From Isoetes taiwanensis (taxonomy: Eukaryota; Streptophyta; Lycopodiopsida; Isoetales; Isoetaceae): a stretch of DNA of 64,000 bases. The translations under genes were made by a program, and so were the position numbers. A model generated the notes under the pieces. The model made no database searches. It worked only from the letters and a program-made list of their open reading frames with translations, and was not told the DNA's origin. Below, one piece after another: positions 13,952-24,302 of this stretch. The stretch lies in the NCBI GenBank assembly GCA_021234155.1, contig JAJEKV010000134.1:1609328-1673327 (forward strand), written 5' to 3'. Every line of letters begins with the position of its first letter. Within the stretch, counting starts at the first letter, position 1.

Positions 13952-14266
13952 ATGCAAGCTATGCATAACCCCGGGCTTTGTGGCGCCTTGAATCGCTTCT
14001 TCCTCCACCAAATTAGCCATGCTGATTACTGTAGACATTTAGAGCATCTAGAAATTGCATACCAATTCTTGCCCGATCCAAGCAAAACAAAAACTGCTAT
14101 GAATGACTCTGTGCCACCTCCTCTGCCAAGCGGTCCTCCTTCTGAAATTCCTCCTCCACCTCCTGTCCAAGATTCTGATATTTCCGCCGATGCTGAAAAT
14201 AACCCCAAGAAAGACAGATTGTGTAAGTGGCTTGAAAAGGTGGATATGCCTTACTTCCCTCCATAA
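13952..14266 (+). CDS. Proline-rich exon upstream of the transposase-like gene
   Basis: A 104-codon plus-strand stretch has a short proline-rich block (PPPLPSGPPSEIPPPPP) followed by an acidic/charged tail ending KKDRLCKWLEKVD. A consensus GTAAGT donor lies at 14223, and an acceptor TTGCAG lies at about 14531-14536, just before the transposase-like exon. It may be an upstream exon of that gene, though the splice phase does not fit cleanly. The same segment in copy 1 (3220-3549) is frameshifted. No family recognised. Confidence 0.35.
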   Translation: MQAMHNPGLCGALNRFFLHQISHADYCRHLEHLEIAYQFLPDPSKTKTAMNDSVPPPLPSGPPSEIPPPPPVQDSDISADAENNPKKDRLCKWLEKVDMPYFPP

Positions 14267-14536
14267 GAAAAGTATTGAATACATACATCTGTTGACACTG
14301 TGTGTGACCTGGACATATTGAGTTTTGTATGTACATCTGGAATGCGTTGGAGTACATTTTCTACATATTTATATATAGCATGTACATAATATGTACGATG
14401 TTGTGTTATAGTAGTTGAATGTATATCAAATCATGGCCTGACTGCCATAGAACTAATGCAATGTCTGCAACATTTTTGAATTCGTAAGTAGTTTTAATTT
14501 ATGTTTTACTCATGCATGCCGCTTTTTTCCTTGCAG

Positions 14537-16308
14537 AGTGAATTGTATGAGATGTTCAAAGATGAACATCTTGAAGTGAAGATTAGCGTCAGAATGTTCA
14601 AGCTGCTTAAGCCTACGTGTGTGAGAAGGTTGAAAGAGAGGAACACATGCCGCTATGCGAATTATGAACAAGCCGAAGTTATACGTAAAAAAGCATTTAG
14701 CGTCCTAAGGAGCAAATTTCATGCCAATCGTACATGTTCTTGTGGTGTTTGCGCAGCAGATGAGAACAATGGCATCTGCCAAGCTCCTTCTAAAACATTT
14801 CAAAATGTTAGCGCTATGTGGAGAGCTATGGTCTGTGACAAGGAAGGCGAAGAGTGGCATCTCGGAAGTCAAGGGAGAGCGCCAGAGCTATGGCACTAAA
14901 AATATTCAAATCTGTCCTAAGGAGAAAGAGTCGCAGAATGAGAACATTGAATGGCAAGTTTACAAGTACGTGAACGAACCTTCCAAAGCTGACACTTCAA
15001 GGAGGCTGAAGCTTGTTACTGAAAACGGGAGTCCAAGTACATTGCTTGACAAGATGTTTCATCAGCTTACAAAGTTCACTATTCACAACTTTTCAGCAAG
15101 TTGGCAGAGCAAACAATTCAAGAAATCAGTGCAAAATTTGAGGGATGATTCTGTTTTGTCAGTAATGGACTTTGCAGAGAACTATACTTTGCAGCCACTC
15201 AAGGAGGTTCAGTCCGAGCATTGGAACAATGACCGGATAACTATTTTGGTGCATATAACCACAATGAAAGTCAATGGCGAGCTGAAAAAAACTGTTCATT
15301 GTATGTTTCCGATGTTATGAAGCATGATGCTTTCTTTGTTCAGGCTGCACTCAAGAAACACCATACTTGGATGATGCAAAAAGGTTTTGGCCACATCAAA
15401 TACCATGTCATGTGGTCTGATGGGTGTGCTGCTCAGTTTAAGTGTTCTCGAGCCTTTATTTGAATGTGGCTCAGTATTATGACAGGTATAGAATTAGGCT
15501 CCAGTGGAATTATTTTGGCTCATGCCATGGGAAAGGAGAACATGATGGGCAGGCTGCTTTGGAGAAAAGGTTCCTTGAAGACGAGGAAAGAGAATGGTGT
15601 TCCGATTTTGGGTGCCAACCCTGCTTGCAGTTTGCTCAGACAAAAGAAGTGCAAAATGGACAGAGTCGTATGGGAGGTCATGGCAGAAGACATTAACAGG
15701 TACCCTCGTTCAGCTTGTGGGACATTGCCTGGTACTCTAGCTATACATTGTGTGTACGCTATTAATCCAGCTGACCCAACACTTGTCATGTATAGGTCCC
15801 TGTCATGTTTTTGCAATGGTTGCTTGAATTTCAGATGAGGAGAATGTGAGAATCTCCAGCATTGTGGTGCGTGGAAGCTGCACAAACTGGAGCCTAGTTC
15901 GGCCCAGGTTGACGAACAAGAACTATCCGAAGTACTCCAAATTGGAGATGTATTTGCATCTTTTGCTGCTCCAGCGAATCATGATAATGTTCCATACTTC
16001 GTCCTCCTATGCGTGAAGGAGATGCATATTCTTCAGGAAGATGTGATTGACGACTATGGAAATAGAATGCTTGCTGGTGATAGGGTTATAGCTGGTCATT
16101 ACTGTTAACTGCTACAAGGCACAAACCACAAGTACAAGTTGTTGGATGACAAAATAGTATTGGTACCAGCTGAATCTGTAATTGGCGCAAAGTTCACCAT
16201 GCAGCAGGTCAAGCATAAGTTGAAGGGGGCACGTACAGCATATACGATCACACGAGAGGTGCATGACATGCTTATATCAAGCCTACCTAATATTATTGAG
16301 TGCACATG
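14537..16308 (+). pseudogene. RNase H-like transposase family protein (copy 2, nearly full length)
   Basis: Reading across frames gives, in order: a charged helix (LYEMFKDEHLEVKISVRMFK), a damaged RNTC motif, CSCGVCAADENNGIC, DFAENYTLQPLKEVQSEHW (about 15168-15225), SDGCAAQFK (about 15418), NYFGSCHGKGEHDGQAALEK (about 15505-15565), and a C-terminal Cys cluster SCFCNGC..GECEN (about 15805-15850). An open tail follows to about 16308. The D(FAENY)/D(SDGC)/E-or-D near HGKG spacing is compatible with a DDE/D catalytic core. There are frame changes near 14860 and 15590 and stops near 15460 and 15836. The gene converges on the Ulp1/FCP1 gene, so both may belong to one DNA transposon. Confidence 0.65.
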
Positions 16309-16799
16309 ACTAAGTTTTGTACAAAGGAACTTTCATATTTGCTATCATCTTCTGTTATGTGGAGAAAACTAGTCGATTGCTGCAAGTTTTTTCTTATTTG
16401 CTTATTTTTTAGTTTGAAGTGCATTTTGATACTTCAATTTCAGTATCACACAATATCTTCTATTTTCGAGCACAATGTAAATCAGAAAGTACAAAATGTT
16501 CATCAATTGTTGTATCAAGAAGTTGAACTATTCTGTGAACTTGTTCTGTTATAAAGGATATCAATAGCTTTTCTTTTGATTCATGAAACAAAGCAGAAAG
16601 TGCAAAATGTAGATCGATGTATGGAGACAAAAACTCTTGTGTTAGATATCACAAGATATATAGCCTGGTCACAGGAGATATGAAGCCAATATATACAAGT
16701 CTGTTGTTCATGCTTTATATTAACATTAAATTACATTCAAAGTCTAGTCACAACCGATGTGAAGCCAGTATATACTTTTCTGTTGTTTCAGTATGTTAC
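16309..16799. other. Short intergenic stretch between two convergent genes
   Basis: AT-rich spacer between the end of the transposase-like gene and the 3' end of the minus-strand Ulp1/FCP1 gene. No gene seen. A phrase of the form CACA(A)..GATATGAAGCCA(A/G)TATATAC occurs twice (about 16670-16700 and 16750-16775). Confidence 0.5.
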
Positions 16800-19348
16800 T
16801 TTCTTGTAGCTTGTCCATAGCCCGACATGCCATCTCTCGGCCCCTCAGAGTCCCTCCTCGAAAGCATTTGCCTCCAAACAGTTGTTGTTAGTACGTCGGT
16901 TGGATTGCGTAAATGGTTCTGCTTCACATACTGTTGCAGGTCTGGTGCTATCAACAAACCCTCTAGCCATGGTTTCAAAAGTTTCAAGTGACATGTGTCT
17001 TCCACATCTTTTTCTTGCCATGAAGGTGGGCATATGCAATTTTCGTTGGGATTGAAAAGCATCTTGTACTCGGAGTCGTCTACTATTAGTGTGTTGCTCT
17101 CATTCTTGTCTGGATAATTCTCGTATATAAACTCAATTGGCTTTAGATACAAAGGTTTATCTTCAGAAGCTGCAATCCGGAAAGACAGCTTCAAAACAGT
17201 GGCTTCCATCAAAGGTGGATCTTAAGTCCCTTATCCAAGGCCATTGTGAAGATTTTATCCACTACTCTTGATAGGTTCCATGGAGCTATTGATGACCATA
17301 TTCCTACTTCAAAGTGTTCAAATACAAATTCGAGGAATTCGTCTAGGTGCGGCCTTAAAAAGAACACTTTCTTGCCTATTATGTCATTGTTTTCAACTAG
17401 CTGATCATCTGCTACCAAAGTCCTATGTATTTGTTTTGCCAAAACATTATGGATATCAAACACTATCAACCTTTTATGTACACCTGCTACCAGTGACAAT
17501 GGGGATAGGCTTTCTCAGCCACATTTACTAGTACCAGGTGGTCTAATCGTTTCGGGTGCGATGTAAATGTGGTCTAACTCCTGAAGTAGTGCTCAGATGA
17601 GAACATCACGACGATCCTCCGCATACTTTGGCAAGAACCAGTTTCGGGTAATCTACAAATGTGACAACAATACTTAGATACTAAGTATTGGAAACCATTT
17701 GTTTGCAAGACAAAAGGCATGAGATGCTCACATTGGTAGTTTTACCACACACGATTGTGTCTACAAACTTCTGCATATAAGCTGTAACATAGAGGCCACA
17801 TGAATCCCCATCTTTATGCTGTGGACACTTATGAATCTTCACAACTGGTGAAGGATTTTGTCCATGCTTCAAGAAAGTGGGACACTCGACACAACCGCGT
17901 GCCATAGTGAGAATGTGGAGCCTGCAAAAAAGACCGCATCAACTCTCAGAGCAAAATGAATGAAAAAACCGCTAACATAGTATCCAATCTACTCAATATA
18001 CTTTAATAAAAGGAGATGTGAAATACAAAATACCTCTTAAGTGTAACCATGTCAACGCCAATGTCCCTCGATGTAATTGAAGATCCTAATATTTATGGTG
18101 TTCTTACTCTTAGTAAGGGTCATGTTGAAGATGGCCAAAGTGTGATGTTCAAGAGCAAAGACATAGCATTGGAATCATAATCCATCTGCACTTGAGCCAA
18201 TTTATCCCTGTAAGAGCTCCCTTTACAATATCTCTTCCACGCTCGGAGGCTCCCATAGATTTATCTTTTTGCTTGCCTTGCAAGCAGTCCGCAAAATTCC
18301 ATGAAGTCAGTCCTGGAAGAACTAGACGCCGGCCTTCTTATTTGCGTGAACACGAGTCGCAGTACCTATAACAAGTTGAAAAGATGAAATTACTAACTTG
18401 ACTTACACATATAAATGAATAAGTTCAAAGTCCAGTACCTGGCATACATATCCACATGTCGGTTGGAAACTTTTCCAACATCCATGTCCAACACATCTTG
18501 TTCAAATAATAACACTCCATTTCAGGCAAAGATCCAGGAAAGATCCTTACCTTCTTCAGCTTCATTATTCGGTTGAGCAAAGCATCATATGGCCTCAGAT
18601 TCATCTCTTATTCTCATAGCTGCCAAGAACACTATCAATGTCTTGTTGAATCTGCTAGGTCCTCTTCATGTGCATCCTTTCTTCCTGAAACCTTATTTAT
18701 GTTGTCACGTAGTTCTGCCTGCTGATTTTCCAGTTCTTCAACCTTGGAAGAGCTGCTAATTAACTGTCCATGGCACTGCTGCAACAGAGTTTCTGCAAAT
18801 TGAAGGCCTTCCTTAGGGTAAAATCCTTGCTGCAATTTAAAAACCTTGGATGTGGATTTAGAGGTCCCAATTTCTTCTGTGATAGCAGATTCTTTTGCTC
18901 CTCCCTTTGCCAAATCTTTGGCCAAAACTTTAAATGTATCCCAATCTACTTTTTTACCTGTTAATTGAAGGGCAAAGGCACGAGCAAAGTACTCAGGTAC
19001 ATGGCGATTGGTGACCTCCCGCTTACCAAAAACAATTTCATAATGCTTGTAGAAGTTCTCAGCCCACTTTGGCTTCACGCTAGATTCTTTGAACCCCTCG
19101 TGATGTCTTTAGGCCCCTCACCGCCATTCCATGATCCGTTGTAAATCTGAAAAAATTTCATCCGCATTGACACATCTTACATGTTTTGCTTCCACAACAG
19201 CGGGTTCTTCACAAATAAGTCTTCTTTTTTGCCCTGGTTCTTCAAATGCTTGAACCTTCCTCTTGTTTTTTTTGGCTTTCTTGCTAGAATTGACTGTTTT
19301 CAAATTCTTATTTAATCTGGGTGACTTCCGGGAGGCAAAGGCGTCCAT
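16800..19348 (-). pseudogene. Ulp1-type protease fused to FCP1-type phosphatase domain, damaged
   Basis: Read 5' to 3' on the minus strand. First comes a basic N-terminus starting MDAFASRKSPRLNKN with KKAKKNKRK, a likely nuclear signal (19121-19348). A region with a predicted coiled coil follows (18635-19078). Then come Ulp1/SENP (C48) features: HHTLAIFNM with the catalytic His (about 18135-18150), then QHKDGDSCGLYVTAYM with the catalytic Gln and Cys (Cys codon 17798-17800). A linker WFLPKYAEDRRDVL leads to an FCP1 domain: IVFDIHNVL, FFLRPHLDEFLEFVF, WSSIAPWN, TLIVDDSEYKMLFNP, YVKQNHL (16800-17499). Acceptors such as TTTTTTGCAG (about 17925) and donor GTAAGG (18550) suggest true introns. Frame changes at about 19120, 18620 and 17215 and stops near 17500-17610 break it. 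Ulp1 removes SUMO-like tags and FCP1 domains dephosphorylate proteins, but activity here is doubtful. The second Asp of the FCP1 DxDx motif is replaced by His. Confidence 0.65.
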
Positions 19349-19630
19349 TGCTTGGATTTGGACAAGGATTTCAAGGAAGAAGAACAAATTGCAGTCGAAT
19401 TGCTTCGTTGATCACACAAAAACACCAAAAATTGGAACGGCGGCAAATTTTTTCCCTAAAAAGGAAACACTTCCCAATCTCTCTCCGAAAAATCGCAATG
19501 AAGATCCTTTCTGGTTGCCACTGCCACTCATAATTTTGAATTGCTGACGTGGCTACTCCTAATGATTACATATTCCAACTAACTAGAAATAAAAAAAAAA
19601 ACAAACAAACAAAAAAAAACGGGTGCCTAC

Positions 19631-20708
19631 ATGCCCTACATTATACATAATGTAAGGGCATTTTCTTTAGACACCCTAGCTTTCTTTTACCCTCCATTGA
19701 ACAGATTTCTGAAAAAGGATATACCGTTTCAGTGGAATGATGATGCGGAAAAAGCATTTCAGGATCTTAAGCACAAGATGGCAACTAAGCCTGTATTAGC
19801 TCTTCCTTATTGGAATAAACCATTTATAGTGTGCTCAGATGCAAGCGGTAGTGCTATTGGCGCAGTGCTTATGCAAGATGGATACCCATTGGCTTACATT
19901 AGCCGTATGCTAAAGCCTTCTAAGTGTTGATTGCTTTAGTACACGCATTAAAGAAATGGAGACATTATTCGATGGAGACTAAATTCATAGCCCGATTTGA
20001 TCAGCAAAGTCTAAGGCATATTCAAACTCAGGATATCATAAATGCACACCAGTTGAAACTCATTGATACCATCAAAGACTTTGAGGGTATGCAGCTAGAG
20101 TATAAACCAGGGAAGGAGAATAAGGTTGCTGATGCCTTAAGCTGGGTGTTTACACGTGCAATATCTATTGCCAAAATCACTGAGTTAAATCCAATGAAAT
20201 TGGATTGTAGAAATGGCAGTGCCATTCAATTTGTTAGAAAAAGAAGGCCGAGATCCTCTTGGAGAATACATGTTGCGCAATGGTTCCCTTCTGTACCGAA
20301 ATCATTTATGTGTTACACAGGCATATCGGCAGAAAATGATGCAAGAATGTCATGAACCTCCTTATCTGGTCATCGAGGAGTTCAAGCTACCTTGCTATTG
20401 TAAAAAGGCGATTCTATTGGCCTAAACTGGTAAGGGATGTTAGAAGATATGTAGAAGCTTGTACAATTTGTCAGCAAGTTAAAGCTTCAACTAGTAAACT
20501 GGCTGAATTGTTACAATCCTTACCAATACCAGAAGAACCATGGAAGCACAGTACTATGGATTTCATCCAGAGTTTCCTAAATTTTTCTCATAAGAACAAT
20601 CAGATATGGACAATTGTGGACAGGCTGTCTAAACAAGCTCATTTTATTTCTTGTAAGTCCACCATGATAGCTCCTCAAGCGAGCAAACTTTTTGAAGGAG
20701 ATATTTAG
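19631..20708 (+). mobile_element. Ty3-type retrotransposon fragment: RNase H and integrase
   Basis: The plus strand reads FQWNDDAEKAFQDLKHKM, then IVCSDASGSAIGAVLMQDG (RNase H), LEYKPGKENKVADALS, an H2C2-like stretch ending CTICQQVKA, and integrase core WKHSTMDFIQSF..WTIVDRLSKQAHFI. Several frame changes (about 19925, 20210, 20360) separate the pieces. Reverse transcriptase is missing upstream and the integrase is cut at about 20708. A poly-A-like tract (19590-19620) lies just before it. It is a dead fragment, unrelated in detail to the Ty3 element at 35-51 kb. Confidence 0.85.
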
Positions 20709-23700
20709 CCTCCACCAACAATCCGGTAGTTTCTGTTCCCTTTTCGATATTTTGTTTCTGGCAAAACAGTATGGGCTGAAGGACACTGGCATCTCGGCAT
20801 TCTCGCACTCCGTCGCCTGCCTTGCGCCTTACAGAGGCAATAATCCAGCTCCTCTATTGATCTGTACAAATTTTCGACGAAATTATTGGTGCGAGTTTTT
20901 TGTTTTATCAAAGCTGGGGCAATTCGTGGCAAAATTTGGGGAGCAACAGGAACAAAAAAAATTGGCAGAAAGGCAGCCATTTCCTTTCGAGGCCGTAAGT
21001 TGGCTTTAGCGATGGAGATTTCCTTCCTTTCTTGCATCCTTGAACTGAGCAAGCTCTGCAAGCCCATGTCACAGCAAGAAGGAAATGTTTGCAGGCTTGT
21101 GAATTTATTCTGCCGAACGACCTGCTCTACTTCAAAAGCAACCAAGAACTATAGCCTGGGCATCAAATCCGGCTGGCTAGAAAGAAGAAAAGAGGGACCT
21201 GACTTCTTAAATTTTACAACTGTAATAATCTTTGCCTTCAAATTTTCAGTTCCTCTTTTCTTGCTCCTTAGTCATCCATACGGTTTAGTTGCTGGCTATC
21301 TTGAAAGGGATTTTCAGCGACTTTGCAGCAATGGCAGGGTGATTTGTGGCAAGAAAGTTTTCTGGAAGAGCAAATGGATTCAAAGTGTGATAATGAAGAT
21401 TGAACATCATTAGGAATCTTGAAGATTAGAAAGCATTAGGCAAGAAACAAGAAGAAATGTTGAGGCCAAGATTGTAGCAAATGAATCCAATGCTCCGCTC
21501 CTGTCTGAAAAGCGAATCTGGTGAATATCTATTCAATAATTTCCTGCATTTTAAAGCATGGCACAAACTGGTGGAAATGGTTTTGCAGATGTTGTCTCCA
21601 AATCACTATCTGAATCAAGAAGTTTATTGTAGACCCACTTATTCAGCACAGGGTTGCATATAGATAATGCTACATGCGCCCTTCTGTTTAGCCAATACAC
21701 TAAGTCCCCTGCAGAGGCCACTGGAAATACCGTCCTTTATGCATCAAATACTTTGGGATGAACAGAGCTTCCATGCACCTCCGTATGGATCATATATCAG
21801 AATTCCTCGCTTTAGAGTCTGCATGGAACTCAAAAAGCAAGGAAGAGGCGGGTTTGGCTTGGCAAATCTCCATGTAAGATTTTGTATTTAGAAGAATATG
21901 GTTCCAATTGTGGCATAGCATAGCCTACAGTCCTCATATAAAAGCCATGGAAGAAGGACAAGCAAGGACAAGCAAGGAAGAATGTTATACAGAGGAAAGT
22001 TCAATGAAAGAAAAACAAAACATTATAGTTCATCCCCCTTCCCCGCTTTTTATGCTTTTGTTACATACAATACATACAACATTTCGATAAGAATTGTTTA
22101 GAAGATGGTACTGGCTTCCATTGGCCTTCATACATTACATTTGATACACTCTCTTTTTTAGACCATGCCCTTTTTTGAGGCCATTGTGTTCCTTTTAGAC
22201 CTGCATTAGAGGAAAAATGAGATCACATTTTGTCCCATTAAGGTATGCTTAAAATGCCATGTCAGCTTTTTAAACCGGTCCAATAAGAAAAGAGCTCCAA
22301 AGATATCTCATTCCAAAGATATGTGGCAAACCAGAATTAATGCAAATTGAACTAACTTCTCAGAGTCATTTTTTCATTATAACTTTTGATCCAGAACTCC
22401 AATTCAAAAACTTTTTGTAGCAATGGGTTCGTCTTCACAAGATCTATCTAGTGATAACCCATTCATACATCTTTTACGATATAAATATATAAGAAATAAG
22501 CAAAAAATCATATTTTTTTAAGGTTAACGCATATGACCATATTGAAATACATCATAACCATATATCATTGGAAAGATCTTTTCATTCCGCATCTAATGCA
22601 ACAAACGCCGCAACATTTTGACAAGTGGATCAAAAGTTATGGGGGAAAAACAACAACAATAAAGTTGTTGGTGCTGCATTAATTGCAGTTAATAGAGGGT
22701 AGCCATTCCATTGGAGGATTCTTATGGGGATGAAATGAGATCTCAAATTTCCTCTAATGTTAAAAAATTAGTTGTTTATAATCCATATACAAATGTGTAT
22801 GCCCTAATGTACTGGGATGCATGGTAATTGAATACCCATCAAAGTGCTTCTCTTGCAACGAATGCGCACGACTAGTTGCTCATCCCCCCAATGTTCGTAT
22901 TGCAGGAAAGAGAAATGTTCCCGCGATAAATTTCTTGTATTTATTAAATCACATCCTCATAAGAGAAACAACATATACTTGTTACATTGCAATGCAACAT
23001 TGTAAAACAAACTTTATAGTGATGCCTCAAGTTGTAGCGTGTCGTCTGGCCATATAACCTATGTATATGTCTCAAGTTGTTGTAAAATAATCTATATAGT
23101 GATGCCTCGTATTGTAGTGTATCACCCAACCTCTAACTATCAAGTCCAATTTAACGTTTTGTTTGCTAGAGAATGGCATGGCAAAACTAGGCTATCGTAT
23201 GGGATCCTAAAGCATTTTTTCACTTGAGTATTATTCATCACCTAGATAACTTGGGTGTCTAACCAACAAAATACACTATGAAAGCAATCACTTGAAGTCA
23301 AAGCTCTCTACACATAGCTGAACCTTTACACACCAAAATAGATATCAGCTTATCATCTTTATATGCTAATTCCAACTTCAACAACATCATACTTCAATGT
23401 CTAGCATTACCAAATGCTTCACATTAACTTATCTTTGTATTTATGCCCTTATCTTTGTATTTATGCCCGGAGGCCACTTTATCAAGTGCAAACCCTCAAA
23501 TTACATGGTATTTGTCATGTTGGCAAATTTGCTTTTCTTGCAACAGCAAGGGATCATGATGTTTTTTTCCTTAGCGGTTTGTGTGCAATTCTTGCAATTC
23601 CAAGAAACTGGTTTTATGTAAATGTTTAGTACATTGCATATTGAAATCAAATCTTGTAGCTAGTAGTATGAATGGGATACTGGCATCAAAATTGTTTCTG

Positions 23701-24302
23701 GTACTGATTATACTATTAGATCTTTGCATTCTGAACTCGACCACCAAATGGTTCTATTTCATGCATCAAATTGAACAGGATCCTGTGTTCAAAACCAAAT
23801 GACTTGGCAAATATTTTCAACAAGAACTCGGCTGACAAACTCCTCACACAAGTAAACTGATCAAGATGTCTACAGCAACATCCATACAATTGTCTTCTTT
23901 TTTCAGTTCCATCCATATACCGGTCTTTTAAGATCAGGGCGGGCAGGACAAGACGGAGAATAGTTCAACTTATATTTGATTTTACTTTCACAGAAAGGGG
24001 AGATATCCACCAACCCCTGTGATGGATACAAATTACAGGAGGGCACAATATTACAATACCAGAATAATACAAGTGAGTAACCTGCTACAAACATATGGGA
24101 CATTGCTGGCCACTCAAAATTTGAAGCTGTTGTCTTTGACGGATCCATGACTTGACCCTACAGTTGTGACTTGGACAACAGTCCAACCTGGTACTCACAT
24201 CTCCGTTCCCAAAGAGATTAGATACTTTGTTATAGAGAAATCACCTGTGGTTGCATTCCTAGGAAATTTGCTACCCAGTAGCTCCACTTGATGGATCTAC
24301 AT
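20709..24302. other. Non-genic stretch, no gene recognised
   Basis: No protein family recognised on either strand. A local tandem duplication of about 80 bp is visible at 23003-23055 and 23080-23135 (shared TATAGTGATGCCTC). The last few hundred bases (about 23900-24300) directly follow the S-acyltransferase stop codon on the minus strand and probably include its 3' UTR. Confidence 0.5.

Larger units (their letters stand above)
10729..15592. repeat. Segmental duplication, copy 2 (extends to the right)
   Basis: Second copy of 1-4873. Long stretches, such as the block 11830-12400 against 1100-1690, are almost identical, while other spots differ by several bases at once. The differing spots are mostly at CAG, CTG, CCG or CGG triplets (for example TTCCGCCCCG versus TTCTGGCCTG). 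The coding content is the same, and this copy continues through the rest of the transposase-like gene to about 16308, which suggests it is the more complete parent unit. Confidence 0.95.

Noticed and set aside
20705-21413. Long overlapping ORFs on both strands (147 and 175 codons)
   Set aside because: No family resemblance, no domain-like pattern, no supporting splice sites.
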